A model generated the notes under the pieces. That model made no database searches, was not told the DNA's origin, and worked only from the letters and a program-made list of their open reading frames with translations. Shown here piece by piece: positions 1 to 11,285 of a stretch of 64,000 bases of DNA (position 1 is the stretch's first letter; each line of letters opens with the position of its first letter). This stretch comes from Codonopsis lanceolata (taxonomy: Eukaryota; Streptophyta; Magnoliopsida; Asterales; Campanulaceae), in assembly GCA_013146195.2 (NCBI GenBank), contig CM028377.1, forward strand, positions 27,820,428-27,884,427. The letters are read 5' to 3'. Position numbers and translations under genes: made by a program.

Positions 1-1006
1 ACCTTTTTGCTTTTGAAATTTTTTATAAGTAGGTCTTCGGTATGCTTCGAATTTTGGCTTTGGACATTTTGAGGCAAAGTGACCAGGTTTTCTACAATTG
101 TAACACACAAGCTCTTCTTTAGATGAGCTTTCACCAGTCTTTCTAAAAGGCTGCTGGTGTGTGTCCTTCCTTCCATATTTTGCAAACTTTTGAAAACGTT
201 TTACAAACATAGCAAATTGTTCGTCTGAGAGAAAATCATTTTCCTTTGGAGGAAGTGGAAGGTTTGTTTTCAACAAGGATTTCTTCTTGGACCATGGTGG
301 GGACACGATTACAACTGTTTGTCCTGCTCTAGAGCTTGATTTACTTCGAGCTCATAAACCTTCAAACTTGCGTAACGACTACGGAGAGTCATTTCGTTTA
401 AGTTTTTGGATTCTTTCATGGCAGTGGTCTTGACATGCCATAAGCTACCTAGAGAGCCTAGAAATCTCATGTTCATTTCCTTTTTGTCATAGGTTTTACC
501 AAGAGAAAAGCAGCTATTAATTACCTCACTGAAGCGATCATATGCTTGTCTCAAGGTTTCCTTGGATCCTTTTTGAAGGAGTCAAACTGCTGGATGTATG
601 TGTATTTTCTGTTATCTCTTGTGTCTTGGTCTCCTTCCAAGTATTCCACAAGAGCTTCCCACATCTCTTTTGCAGTAGTACATCGGATCACTTGTTGGTA
701 CGTGCTTGTGTCTAGAGAGCTAGTAATGATGTTGATTGCTTTGCTATCTAGCTCTACTAGTTTTCTGTCGTCCTCTGTCCACTCTGATTCTTCTTTGGGA
801 ACTTTGGCAGGATTCACAGCAATGGAGGCTAGAAGGTTGGCCTTCATTGGTACATGTTGTCCAGCTATTACGCACTTCCATAACCTGTTGTCAATAGCGT
901 TCATAAAACGCATTACCTTATCCTTCCAATCATCGAAATGGCCTTCGTCCAATATTGGGACGTGGTTCGCATTTGATGTAGGCAGCATGTAGTGTGTTTG
1001 TGCCAT
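1..1006 (-). pseudogene. Copia gag polyprotein (UBN2-type) with zinc knuckle, frameshifted
   Basis: Gag forms the nucleocapsid of the retrotransposon particle and packages its RNA. Translation starts at 1006 with MAQTHYMLPT, shared exactly with the copy starting at 14292. The first frame runs to 551, then a one-base loss in the GGATCC-AAGGAAACC stretch moves the rest into another frame (554-309). The other copy has one more base there and reads through. Between 105 and 64 an intact CCHC zinc knuckle can be read (C-x2-C-x4-H-x4-C, CYNCRKPGHFASKC). Further stops and frame changes occur between 309 and 105. The frame is broken, and the protein continues left of the window. The UBN2/Copia gag assignment is firm; function today is unlikely. 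Confidence 0.85.
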
Positions 1007-1061
1007 TGGATCGAATCTCTCAAGAGTTTAATCTCGGAAAAACTAGTTTTCAAAGAGTTAA

Positions 1062-1074
1062 GCTCTGATACCAA
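1062..1074 (-). other. Primer binding site (tRNA-Met type) of left Copia
   Basis: On the minus strand the bases read TTGGTATCAGAGC, the standard Copia primer binding site complementary to initiator tRNA-Met. It starts one base after the LTR end (CACA at 1079-1076) and precedes the gag start at 1006. Confidence 0.85.
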
Positions 1075-1075
1075 T

Positions 1076-2312
1076 TGTGAGTCCCAAAGGGCACAATAAT
1101 AAGCTAGAAGGGGGTTGAATAGCTTATTATACACTTAAATTTTTTTTAAAGAAAGTTCTTTTGACAAGCACTTACAATCTATGTGGAAGATTGAAGTAGC
1201 GGAAGTCTTGCAAAGAAACTGGTTCAAGTCTGCCGATTAAGGACTACCGGTAGACTTGACTGGTTACTCAAGTTTACTGTTTAGGATATAGATAAAAGAA
1301 GTAATAAACAGTATAATAAGTAAACAAACAGTAAAGGAAGAACACAAGTATTTTGGGATGGTTCACACTATAAAGAGTGCTACGTCCACCACCAAGGCAG
1401 TCAACCTTGGATTTAAAAAGTGCACTATGTTTTCCACTAGATCTATTACAAGGAATATACCCAATGGATCGTGTACAAAATATTGACTTGTGTTTGGGGG
1501 TATCGGAATTAAATATTTGGGTAAACAAGATATTTAATTCGTGCAGAAGAATAGCTTTAAATGAAAACAACAAGACGTAAATGATAAGAGTTGAAGCAGG
1601 TCTTCTTGTCGTTGTCGAGGACTTTTTGATCTGTTAAGGATCTCTTGAATGCACTGAGTATAAAGACTTAAAGTTGTTGTAGATTTTCAGAGCATATCAT
1701 CAAGTCTTTCTTCAGTCTTTAATGGCGGCATTTATAGCCGGAGCATTCTGGAGATCCATTGGAGAAGACGAAGTTTAACAGCTTTATTAGGTTGAATGCA
1801 TTAAATGCATAGAGTTGTCTTGAGGATTTCGTCTTCACGTATATCGAAGGGGAACTGCGAGATCTTTGCGAGGACCGAAGTAGGGCAATCCGGATGTCAG
1901 ATCTGCAAGAGTTGCTACAGATAGTAGGTGACAATGTTTCACCTCGCTTTATCTTGTTCGCCCGTGAAAGTCTTCCTCGCTTTTGAAAGCTACTTTCTAG
2001 TATGAGATGTCGTGAATGTCTCAATTTAAATTAAACCGATAAGGATAAATTTAAATTGATCCATTAATAATTGTTTATTTGACCGACACGTCTTGATTGA
2101 CCACGTCTGCATTGTCCAAGTTGCCAAGCAGTCTTCCGATGAAGCTTTAACTGAGGTCTTCCGCTAAACCTGTGAAGTCCTATAAACTATTCTTGGAAAA
2201 GTTTTATACACAGTTGCCACGCTAATTGATACGCAGCCCAATTAGCCACTAATGTATAAAACTAATGTAATGTATGAGTAGATATAAATCTAAATACAAA
2301 TGAGCATCAACA
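1076..2312 (-). repeat. 5' LTR of left Copia element
   Basis: On the minus strand it starts TGTTGATGCTC (2312) and ends ACTCACA (1076), 1237 bp, directly followed by the primer binding site. It aligns along most of its length with the LTR at 12975-14222: shared blocks include the start (TTACATTAGTTTTATAC), a block around CCATCCCAAAATACTTGTGTT and the end (TTCTAGCTTATTATTGTGC). The right boundary is also where the neighbouring env-like reading frame begins. Confidence 0.85.
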
Positions 2313-3082
2313 CCTGTCCCTGTCGAGGTGGTCAATACGACCATCTCAAATCCTGGTGTGGTTTGGACCCAGAATCGTAACCCATCATTTGGTCCTCACA
2401 CTATGGATGAGTCTTTCCTGCTGAACACGGTCAAGGTCGTGTTCAAATTTATTAGCTCCCGACTCATGCCCTTCAGTCACCAACACACGGTGACCTGGGC
2501 TAAGGCAGTTTTGATCTACTCCATCTTGACCGGTGGGACTGTTGATGTTGGCCGCCTGATCAACGGCCAAATTCAGACCCAGATTAGAGGTAAGACAAAT
2601 GCGGGATTCGCGTTCCCGCATTTGATTACCAGACTGTGTAGGGAGGCTGGAGTCAGAGGATTAAGAAGGTGCCCGCTATTACTAGGGCAATATTTTTTGA
2701 GCACGTTCGCCAGCCTCGAGAGAGGGTTCCTCACAAGGAGGAGCCCAAGGAGGAGGAGAATCCGTTTGAGGCGATCTCTAACGGATTGGAGGAAACAGTC
2801 CTCCAAAATGATATGATGGGTCAGCAGTTGGCACAAATGCGTGCCGACCAGACTGACTTCTTCGGTTGGGTTAACCAGGTGGGGCACAATGTCTCCACAT
2901 ATTTTGGGATGCCACCTGGCACAATCCTCGAGTTTCGTCCTCGTTCGTTATTTCCTCCCAACTCACCGTGAGTCGAGGCCCAAGTTTCTTCCTCTTTCGT
3001 TAGGTGGGTCTGCTATGTCCTTTTTATATTTGTCCTTCCCCATCAATCCCCTCATATGTTCCTCAATTTTGGGGACAAAATA
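2313..3082 (+). pseudogene. Athila env-like ORF (Transposase_32/'putative plant transposon protein' type), broken
   Basis: The first frame (from 2328) contains a long block ending FPHLITRLCREAGV, typical of a plant retroelement ORF that Pfam, from memory, calls Transposase_32 or putative plant transposon protein. A frame change near 2640-2669 leads to a second stretch rich in E and K with NPFEAISNG and FFGWVNQVGHNVS. A third frame continues to about 3082. A homologous set of broken frames lies on the minus strand at 54756-55965, downstream of a clear Athila integrase, so I read this as the third, env-like ORF of Athila elements and not as a DNA-transposon gene. The N-terminal part is missing because the Copia insertion starts at 2312. 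The role of this ORF is unknown. Confidence 0.65.
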
Positions 3083-3321
3083 GAAATTAAGTTTTTTTTT
3101 TTTTTTTTTTTAAGGAAGCAGGGCGGCACCTGCGGAAATTTTATTAAAAAACCACAAGACAAATAGGAGGGGGACAACCAGCCTTACCCAAAGAAAGGGG
3201 GGGGGACAAAGGAGCCTTACCTCTATAAAACAAACAAGGCCTAGCACAATCTATTTTCTAAAATAAAATACTCCTCTATCATCTAAAATCAATGCTTTGA
3301 ACAATAGCTAAGATCACCTTA

Positions 3322-6300
3322 TTATGATAAATGATACAACCAGATGCGAGAGCCACAGTAAGCAAGACGATCTGCCACTCTATTTTGTTCTCTAAAGACA
3401 TGAGAAAGAGCAAAACCACCAAGCAGAGACGGACATTCACGAATTCCATATACATAGTTCCACGGGATCTGATGAATACTTGAGATGCCATTAACAGCCA
3501 CCAGAGAATCAGACTCGACTTAAACATTATTCAGCCCCAAGTTCTTACACAAACGAAGACCGTCCCGTAGAGCCATAATTTCAGCAAACATATTAGTGCC
3601 ATCACCATAATTATTGGAAAAAGCCGCCACCAAAGACCTGTCATGACGACGAATAACCCCACCTCCAGAACATCTGCCCTGAATAGCCGATCCATCGGTA
3701 TTAAGTTTTAGGAAATCCAACCCGGGAGACTCCCACCGCAGCCACTGCCCACAAGGAACTGTAACGTTTTTGATGCTCAAATGAAGGCCCTGAATTGAAA
3801 GACTTTCTAAAAAGGACATACTGACTTTTGGTTGGAACAAAAATAGAATATCTTCAATGCCTTTCATAATCCTTCCATGAATGCAGTCAACCGACATATT
3901 GATATTGTCGAACGAGGCCGAGCAATGAGCCTTCCAAATCTCCCAACACACGAGGATACAGATGCCAATTTTACACGCCCCAAACTGACTACGAGTCGAT
4001 GAATGAGTGATCCAAGAATCCACTAGGTGAACCATAGAAGAATATCGACCTACCATATTAAACACCTGGGCAAAACGGCTCCAAAGAATTGTAGCAATCT
4101 CAGAATGAAGAAGGAGATGCTCCAAGGATTCTTGCGCAGGCTGTCGACAACAACGGCATTTGGAAGCAAGCTGAACTTTAAAACGGTGAAGAGCAAGATC
4201 TCCTGGAAGAGCACGGTGCAAAACTTTCCAAAGAAATCCACTCATGCGCATCGGAATCCAAGGCTGCCAAAGTTTGCTAGCCCACGCAATCTTAGGCCAC
4301 TGATGTCTAAAAGATTTCCAATAGAGAGAAGCTGAAAAAACACCCTCTTTAGACAGAATGAAGACTTGCTTATCTTCCGTATTATCATCCAGCTTCACCT
4401 TGCAAACCTCTGTGTGAAGTGTCGAAGGAATCATGGGCAACAGATCCTGAATCAAAGAAACAGCCTCCCGGACTGTTAACTGGAGGTCCATAGGACGCGG
4501 GCCAATCAGAGTAGAGCCACACCAATTCGTGTTCCAAAATGAAATATCTCCCCGACCCACAACCCATCTGGTATTCTCCATCACTCTCGGCATATGCTCC
4601 ATAACGGCCTTCCAGACATGAGAAGAAAAGACTGGAACATTAAACCCATCTGCATTCCCATATTTGGCGTGAACAAAACGAGCCCAAAGACTCTTGCCCT
4701 GAAGGGCACTCCACGCAAGCTTAGCATGAAGGGAACCCATAACTTGGGAAAGGGGACGAATACCAAGCCCTCCTTCCTTAATCGGTCGACAAACATGGTC
4801 CCAGGAGATCCAATGAGCACGATCTTCCCCTGCCAAACTCCATAGAAAATTAGCCATGTGCTTTTCCAACTTTAGGATAAACTTTTTGAGGAGTTTAAAA
4901 GCAGCCAGAGCATAAATCGGAATGCTACATAAAACCGATTTAAGCAGCACAATTTTGGCACCAAAGGATAATCTAGCCTTCCAACCATTAATGCGAGAGA
5001 GAAACCTTTTTTCGACATCCTCGAAATATTCATACTTCACCCTTCCTTTAAAGAGAGGCATCCCCAAATATTTAATTGGCAATTGATGTTGCTTACAACC
5101 TGACCACTGCACAATATTTTGGATCTTCCTCCGCGTAGAGTGACGCGAAATTATAAACCCACTTTTCTCCAAATTTATAAGCTGACCCGACGCTTGTTCA
5201 TAGTCTCCAATAACACCCCTGAGAGCACGAATCGACTTCTTACTACCATTACAGAAAATGAGCATGTCATCCGCATACAATAAGTGAGAAATCAAAGTAT
5301 TACCAACTCCATGACGATAAGGACCAATTTTCCTCTCTGAAACCGCCTTATTAATATTATAACTAAGAATCTCCTGAGCCATCACAAATAAGATAGGAGA
5401 CAGAGGATCACCCTGTCGAACACCCCTGGACGACTGAAAAAAGCCAAAGGCCTCTCCATTAATACGCAAAGTATACCAGATGTTGCTTATCAATCGATAA
5501 ACCAAGTCACAAATCTCTTCATCAAAACCAAAGGCTTTCAACGTGCGCAACAGAAAACTCCATTCTAGGCGATCATACGCTTTAGACATATCGAGTTTGA
5601 ACACCACATTCCCTCCATGCGACTTATGATCAATGCGTTGAATTAATTCATGAGCCAGAACAATGTTATCCTGAATATTCCTCCCTTTAACGAAGCCAGA
5701 CTGTTCCAATGAAATAATAAAAGGAAGAAGAGAAGCCATTCGCGATGCCAAGATCTGAGATATGATTTTGCATGAAAAATTACATAAGCTGATCCGTCGA
5801 AGATCTCCCAGATTGGAAGGATTATCCACCTTCGGAATGAGAATGAGAGTAGTGGATGATATACCTTTTGGAAGCACACCACCCTTGAAAAAATCATGAA
5901 CCGCGGTGATAACATCGAGCTTAATGATGTCCCAGCATCCTTGGAAAAACCAGCATGTAAAGCCGTCCGATCCAGGGGCACTATCTGGATTTAGACCTTT
6001 AACCGCCATCCAGATTTCCTCTTCAGTAGGCAAGCTTTTGATAGAAGCATTCTCTTGAACTCCAATCAAGCGAGGATAGTGGACAAACAGATCTGCATTA
6101 TGACTAGGCCGAGAAGATGTGAATAGATCAGTGTAATATTGAATGCCTAACTCTCCAATTTTCTTAGTGTCATTGCACCAACTGCCATCATCCATTCTAA
6201 TTTTAATATTGTTATGATGAATCCTATCCTTCACACTAGCATGGAAAAAAGATGTATTCCTATCACCAACAGCCAGCCATGTTGCTCTAGCCTTTTGTTG

Positions 6301-6597
6301 AGCCAATTCATCCGACCACGATATAACCCGACATAATTGTTGGTTAGCCTGCATAAATTGATTCGCCACATTGTCATCCCAAGAATTCTGCAAACTCATA
6401 TCCAGGCGCAAAACATCATCTTGGAGACTATCTACCATACGATGAATATTTCCAAAAACCTCCCAATTCCACCGACGAAGCCCAATGCGCAAGTGATGAA
6501 GTTTCCGATGGAGAATCTCCAACGCTGAACCATGATAAGTCACAGCCCATTGGCTTTTAACAAAATTCAAAAATTCAGAATGATCTAGCCAAAACCG
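3322..6597 (-). pseudogene. LINE ORF2 reverse transcriptase, zf-RVT and RNase H, two stops
   Basis: A 1016-codon open stretch (6570-3520) holds the reverse transcriptase: PGSDGFTCWFF, then SGFVKGRNIQDN, then the catalytic LLYADDMLIF near residue 430. A zinc-binding zf-RVT region lies near residues 750-810 (FLWKVLHRALPGD, CRCCRQPAQESLEHLL). An RNase H domain starts near residue 955 with LKLNTDGSA (first Asp), then AEIMALRDGL (Glu). A TAA at 3520-3522 interrupts RNase H, but the same frame continues with VESDSLVAVN and REQNRVADRLA and ends at 3322, so all four D-E-D-D residues are present around a single nonsense change. The reverse transcriptase is intact; the whole ORF2 has one frameshift and two premature stops. 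Confidence 0.9.
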
Positions 6598-7324
6598 CTA
6601 AAAACGAAAACCACCACCATGTTTATGCTTATTAACCATGTCCACCAGCATCGGAGAATGATCCGAAAAAACCCGACTAAGATGACGAACAGTAAGCTCC
6701 GGAAACAAAGCTTTATAATATCCATTAACCATAACTCTATCAAGACGTTGCCATATGCGGGCTAAGCCGTCCTGATTGTTACACCATGTAAAAAATACTC
6801 CCTTCAAATCCAGCATCATCTAAACCGGCCTGCTGCATAAACAGATTAAAATCATTCATGCTGGGATAATCACAAAGGGCCCCTCCCAGTTTCTCATTCG
6901 AGTGCGAAATGACATTGAAATCTCCCAAAACTATCCAAGGTTCTGAATAAGTAGCCGCAATATCAATCAGATCTGCCCATAAAATTTGCCGATCACCTCT
7001 AGTGCATTTGGCATAGACAAAGGAGGAAATAACTGCATCACCACTTTCCAATACTAGTCTAACCGTAACATGTTGGTTTGACATAGCAATGTTACTTACC
7101 TGAATTTTATTGTCCCAGAATAGCCAGATATGGGAATTAATCAGATTCCCATGCAAACAGAATGATAACTTCAAACGTCTAGCTATTTTAATCATCCTAC
7201 TGCCAGATAACTTAGGCTCCAGAATACACACTAAATGGGGCTTGTGCTGTTTGATCATAGTCTTCAAATAACTAACAGTGTCAGAGTTACCGACACCTCT
7301 AGCATTCCAAATAATTACAGCCAT
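6598..7324 (-). pseudogene. LINE ORF2 endonuclease domain (APE/EEP type), frameshifted
   Basis: The apurinic/apyrimidinic-like endonuclease nicks target DNA to start target-primed reverse transcription. From the start at 7324 the protein reads MAVIIWNARGVGN, the usual ORF2 beginning in plant L1 elements. ILEPKLSG carries the catalytic glutamate, IVLGDFNVIS the GDFN motif, and after a frameshift near 6780-6820 the second piece has LARIWQRLDRVMVN and SDHSPMLV, the conserved histidine end. An in-frame TAG near 6600 then separates it from the reverse transcriptase. One frameshift and one stop are the only defects in this domain, so the copy is fairly young. Confidence 0.85.
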
Positions 7325-7488
7325 AAAAATTAATCGGAGGGATTGCCTAATTAAAAAGAATGGATTGTGCTAAGCACACATTAAATCCTCATTCGCCATC
7401 ATTTCTATTACCCACATTAACTTAACCCTAAAAGCTTATACACTTTTAGCCTACCCTTTGAGAGAGTAGGATGTGGGTGGGAAATTAA

Positions 7489-8643
7489 TTTTTTGGGACC
7501 ATCTTTCAATCAAGCAAGTTCTCTGAAGACTACTTTCTTCCCGTCGTCGTTAAAAAAAATAGATCGACGAAAAATGAAACGGAAGAAGAAGAGTGCAAGA
7601 AGATTCAAATGAAGGTATAACTTTCAATAGAAAAATATTTTAGAGACAAATGTTGCTGAGAAAAATGATGAGATATTTTTAGTTTGATATATTGTACAAA
7701 ACAAGTTTTGGGGGGGAGAAAAAGAAAAAGAAAAGTAAAAGAAATTATACCCCCCACTTGTAGTCTTTGTAGGTCCTAGCCTAAATAGGGAAAACTTCCT
7801 TTTGCTTGGAAGTATGAGGGATAAAGGATAGTCTTACTCTCTCACTTTGAATTCCAATCCCTTTCCATCAAATCCCCCAACACCTTGGCCTTACATTACA
7901 AGCTATTAAAGACCTAATGATCTTCTTGTCCATGCTTGTGTTTGTTTTCCTTGATAAGTAAGTCATATAGAATTGATCTAACACTTCATAATCACATTAT
8001 TCGCAAAAGCTCACTGTGTTAGCATAATCTTAGCTATTACAAGTAATTGGGATAGGAGAGCATTGTATATCATACATAGAAGTGCATGGGATGGATGTAT
8101 AAGTTTTTAAAATCCTTGGTGATCTCTCTTTCTGTAATAGACCGAGTTTGGATGGTAGATCTCAAACTTTATGGTGCATTGATTTTAATTAAACTCTGAT
8201 TTTCATATGAATGTGGTGCTTAGCTTAATAAAACTGTTTTAGTTAAGATATTCTCTAAGACGGGTGATCACACACACACGGAGAAATTAAGACTAGTAGC
8301 AGCTTTGAGTAAAAGTCAGTTGGTTTTATGTGATTAGTTTGCACATATGTGGTGAGCATCGGACTGAGACTGCTTTGATATGTCATGCTATTATGACTTG
8401 AGGTTGAAGGCAAAAATATTTTTATTTTATTTTAGCTTGTTTTTATTTACTTTTGTATTTATTAGTTTTTGTATTTATCTGCATAGTCGAGTCACTCGTT
8501 AGAGTCACCTTGAGTTTGTGGGTTTCTAGATGAGTGTAACTAGTGTCACCCTCCAAAAGATTTTCGTTATTTTTGTTTAATTAATTTTGTATTTATAAGT
8601 ATTGTTTACTCGTGGACGAGCAAAGTTTAAGTTTGGGGGTATT
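7489..8643 (+). other. 3' untranslated region and polypurine tract of the Athila-like element
   Basis: No coding sequence is seen here. It joins the LINE's right duplication to the LTR. Bases near 7700-7785 resemble the stretch after the env-like ORF of the other Athila copy (a G-run, then GTCTTTGTAGG followed by TCCTA or ACCCA). It ends with AAGTTTGGGGG (8629-8639), the polypurine tract that primes plus-strand DNA synthesis, four bases before the LTR. Confidence 0.6.
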
Positions 8644-9918
8644 TGATCGATGTATTTTATACGTCGATTTCATATACTTTTATGACTTAAATTGAGTGAT
8701 TCCACGAGGCTTTTGGCTACTGATGTATGTTTTTCAGTTGTTTTATGAGTTTCAGGGTTTTAGGTGAAATTATACAAATTATAAGGCTTTTTGGTGGAAA
8801 TTTCAAGAAGGGGTCAAAGTGTAAATTGAAGAAGAAACGGCAGAAGACAAAGCTGGACACCTTGCGGCCGCAAGGTGTATTATACCTTGCCTCCGCAAGG
8901 TAGGCAGAGAGTACAGATTTCAAGCCCCGGATAATGAAGCACCTGCGGATGCAAGGGTGTTATGACCTTGCGGCTACAAGGTAGTCAGAATGCATAATTT
9001 TGAGTTTTCACGCCAGACTGAAAGACCTAATCCCCCTACAACTCCATGGTATAAATAGAGGCCGGTAGCCAAAGCTTTAGGACGGCCAGAAAGTAGTTTT
9101 TCATAGTTTTAGAAAAGAATTTAGTGTTGTATAACATAATTAGTTGTTGTAATTACAAGTATTGAAGATCGATTCATGTATACTATCATCTCCATGTGTT
9201 GTTCATCTTCAAGGATTAACTAAACACCTATTAATCTAGGAGTTGGGAGGTAACTCGTATCGAATCTATGTTGTAATTATATTTTTATACATTCAATTCT
9301 TGTTGATTGTGGTGATTATCAATCCCTCTACTATTTCACTTTGAACAAATGAATGTAATCGTGAATAATAAAGTCCTAGAGGTGCGGATAACTGCATGAT
9401 CCATGTGCATAAGTCGTACACTGGCTCACCATCACAATAAATTGAACCTATCGATGCACGAGAGTGATAAGTTAGGGTCAGGCTCCATATATGACCTAAG
9501 TGACAGTTAGATCATATGTTCTTGTGCCTAGGATATAGAATGAATGAATAATTTGAAGATGGAGACTGAACGGTAATTCAACAGGCTATATCTATATTTT
9601 GTGAACGAACCCAAGTAATTGAATGATATTTTATTAAAATAAACATAGAGGAGATAAAAGTGAAACCCTAATCCTAGATTTCCATCCACCATACGATCTT
9701 CATAAATTGTGATTGCTGCTAATTAGTTAAACATTAGAATAATAATTAGTTTAGATTAAAATCAATATAAAAACCCCCCCTTTAGTTTAATAATTTGCTA
9801 CCGATAATCGTGCTATATGTGATCTTCTTGTCTCTGTGGTTCGACCCTTGCTTCCCAAAACTATTCTACAATAGTCTTGTCCACTTACAAGGAAATAATT
9901 AAAATAAGACATCGATCA
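8644..9918 (+). repeat. Athila-like 3' LTR
   Basis: Starts TGATCGATGTATTTTATACG and ends AAGACATCGATCA (1275 bp), with inverted ends TGATCGATG/CATCGATCA. It matches the minus-strand LTRs at 51482-54106 in family: the same CGAGGCTTTTGGCTACT block, ACTTTGAACAAATGAATGTAATCG block and GTGCATAAGTCGTACACTGG-like block. About 210 bp from its start it holds a series of CCTTGCGG-CCGCAAGG palindromes. A polypurine tract precedes it, so it is a 3' LTR. Confidence 0.8.
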
Positions 9919-10444
9919 GCTATTCGAGTGATTTGTTGAATACTTATCTTCCGTTGGAAATTCTGATTTTCTTCTTGACATTTGATAACAGCTTCCGCTT
10001 ATCGATTTTTGAACAATGAACTTGGAATATTTGAATTATTCATCTTTGAACTGTTTATGGTCAACTCCTCCTTAGTAACCGGAAATGGTGTATATCAACT
10101 TACCGAGCATTGTTCGCTCACCCCTTTCATAATCTTTTCACTTAGGTAATAAGTGAGATCCATTAGGGAGCTTTGTCTCGGGTAGACCAGGATGGCGGTT
10201 CCAAAAATTCTAGATCTAGATTTTTATTTAATTAGATGATAGTATATTTATTACGAATGGTTGACTTTTATTTACTATGGAATTTTGTAATACATTTTCT
10301 TGGGTTTTATTTTGACTTGAGTTAAAGGATGCATTAAGGTTTATTTATGATGAGTTTGAGAATATTTATGATTAAAGTTATGATTGTTGGTGATGTGACC
10401 AAATTGTGAGACCGCGGTGTCGGTACCGAGTTTAGGGTGTTACA
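9919..10444 (+). repeat. Gypsy LTR 3' fragment (copy 1)
   Basis: The stretch contains CTTACCGAGCATTGTTCGCTCACC and ends in CGGTACCGAGTTTAGGGTGTTACA, which looks like the 3' end of a chromovirus LTR. The last 364 bases recur at 27577-27938. The left end is cut by the Athila-like 3' LTR, so the LTR was there first. No coding sequence is seen. The family assignment rests on end sequence only. Confidence 0.5.
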
Positions 10445-10695
10445 AAAACAATCAGAATTCAAATGGACGACCGAGATTGATCGTGCGGATGAAGAACAGT
10501 TTTAATTTAAATATTTTTTTTTGAAATGTAAAAAGAAACAAAATTTGAAAAATAAATAAATAAAAAATAAGAATTTTTTTTTGGAACCTTGGAACCGTGA
10601 ACCGGATTTAAGGTTCAAGGTTCATGGTAAAATCCAGTTCATCATACCCTTTGTCAAGAATCGGTGGTTCCGCAACTGTGAACCATATGAGCATG

Positions 10696-11285
10696 TGTAA
10701 TACCCCCATCCCACATCGGATAGGTGTGGGAATTATTTTTGGTTTATAAGGTGACCACACACTACTACTAAGCACCAACATCAACTTTTGGGCCGACTTG
10801 TGGTGGGCCTGATGATCCAAGGTATTGCGTGCTCAGTGGGCGAGTGTGTGGGCTATACGTAGCGGACCGGGCTTTCGGGCTTGGGACACTATAAATGGTA
10901 TCAGAACGGGTTCCGGCTGGAAATGTGGGAACAAAGTGTTGTGCGGGCCAAAGTACTACACCGCAGAAGGTGAGATCCACCTCTTGATCCCTATACGAAC
11001 CACCTCTTGAATTTGCATCGCCCGGGGTACGATTTGGCTTGGACAAGGACGTCAAAAATTTATGTGGGGGAGATTGTAATATCCCCATCCCACATCAGAT
11101 AGGTGTGCGAATTGTTTGTGGTATATAAGGTGGCCACACATTACTACTAAGCACCGACAACCAACATTCTCAATAGATTTTTTGGTCGGCTTGTGGTAGG
11201 CCTGATGACCCAAGGTATTGTGTGCTCAGTGGCCAGTATGTGCGCTACACGTAGCGGATCGAGCTTTCAGGTTTGGGATGTTACA
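10696..11285 (+). mobile_element. TRIM (miniature LTR retrotransposon), copy 1
   Basis: Two terminal direct repeats, 10696-10893 and 11075-11285, both begin TGTAATA(C/T)CCCCATCCCACAT and share the ATAAGGTG-CCACACA and CAAGGTATTG-GTGCTCAGTGG blocks. Right after the first repeat is TGGTATCAGAACGGG (from 10896), a tRNA-Met-type primer binding site. Just before the second is GTGGGGGAGAT, a polypurine tract. The 590-bp element has no coding capacity, which fits terminal-repeat retrotransposons in miniature. Flanks GCATG and TCATG look like a one-base-diverged 5-bp target duplication. Confidence 0.85.

Larger units (their letters stand above)
1..2312 (-). mobile_element. Copia (SIRE-like) retrotransposon, 5' end; runs off window start
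   Basis: This is the 5' part of a minus-strand Ty1/Copia element: 5' LTR on the right, then a tRNA-Met-type primer binding site, then gag. The gag and LTR match the plus-strand element at 12975-17235, so the two belong to one family. The right end (2312) abuts a broken Athila env-like reading frame that starts at 2313, so this element inserted into that Gypsy element. The pol part and the 3' LTR lie beyond the window start. Confidence 0.85.
3091..7480 (-). mobile_element. LINE (L1-like) non-LTR retrotransposon, 5' truncated, ORF1 absent
   Basis: A minus-strand LINE with its poly(A) tail visible as the T-run at 3092-3111. ORF2 (endonuclease, reverse transcriptase, RNase H) is complete in outline, but no gag-like ORF1 precedes it; only about 155 bp lie upstream of the ORF2 start at 7324. 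The element is flanked by GAAATTAA at 3083-3090 and 7481-7488, an 8-bp target site duplication. It inserted in the 3' part of the Athila-like element. Confidence 0.85.
2313..9918 (+). mobile_element. Athila-like Gypsy element, 3' half, interrupted by a LINE
   Basis: A plus-strand Athila-type element remains as the env-like ORF (2313-3082), a 3' untranslated region (7489-8643), a polypurine tract and a 3' LTR (8644-9918). The 5' half lies left of the Copia that interrupts it. A LINE (3091-7480) splits the env-like region from the LTR. The minus-strand element at 54107-63063 has the same env-like ORF, and both share the same trailing sequence around GGACAAAATA-AAATTAAGTTT, which supports reassembling the pieces as one element. 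Confidence 0.7.

Noticed and set aside
546..992. 148-codon plus-strand frame and similar frames antisense to gag
   Set aside because: It is the complement of the Copia gag frame and has no motifs of its own.
2313..3082. DNA transposon transposase, from the family name 'plant transposon protein'
   Set aside because: The homologous ORF at 54756-55965 follows an Athila integrase, and an Athila 3' LTR follows this copy; there are no terminal inverted repeats and no DDE motif.
10696..11285. Cassandra-type TRIM with a 5S rRNA-derived LTR
   Set aside because: I looked for 5S gene promoter-like blocks in the terminal repeats and found none.
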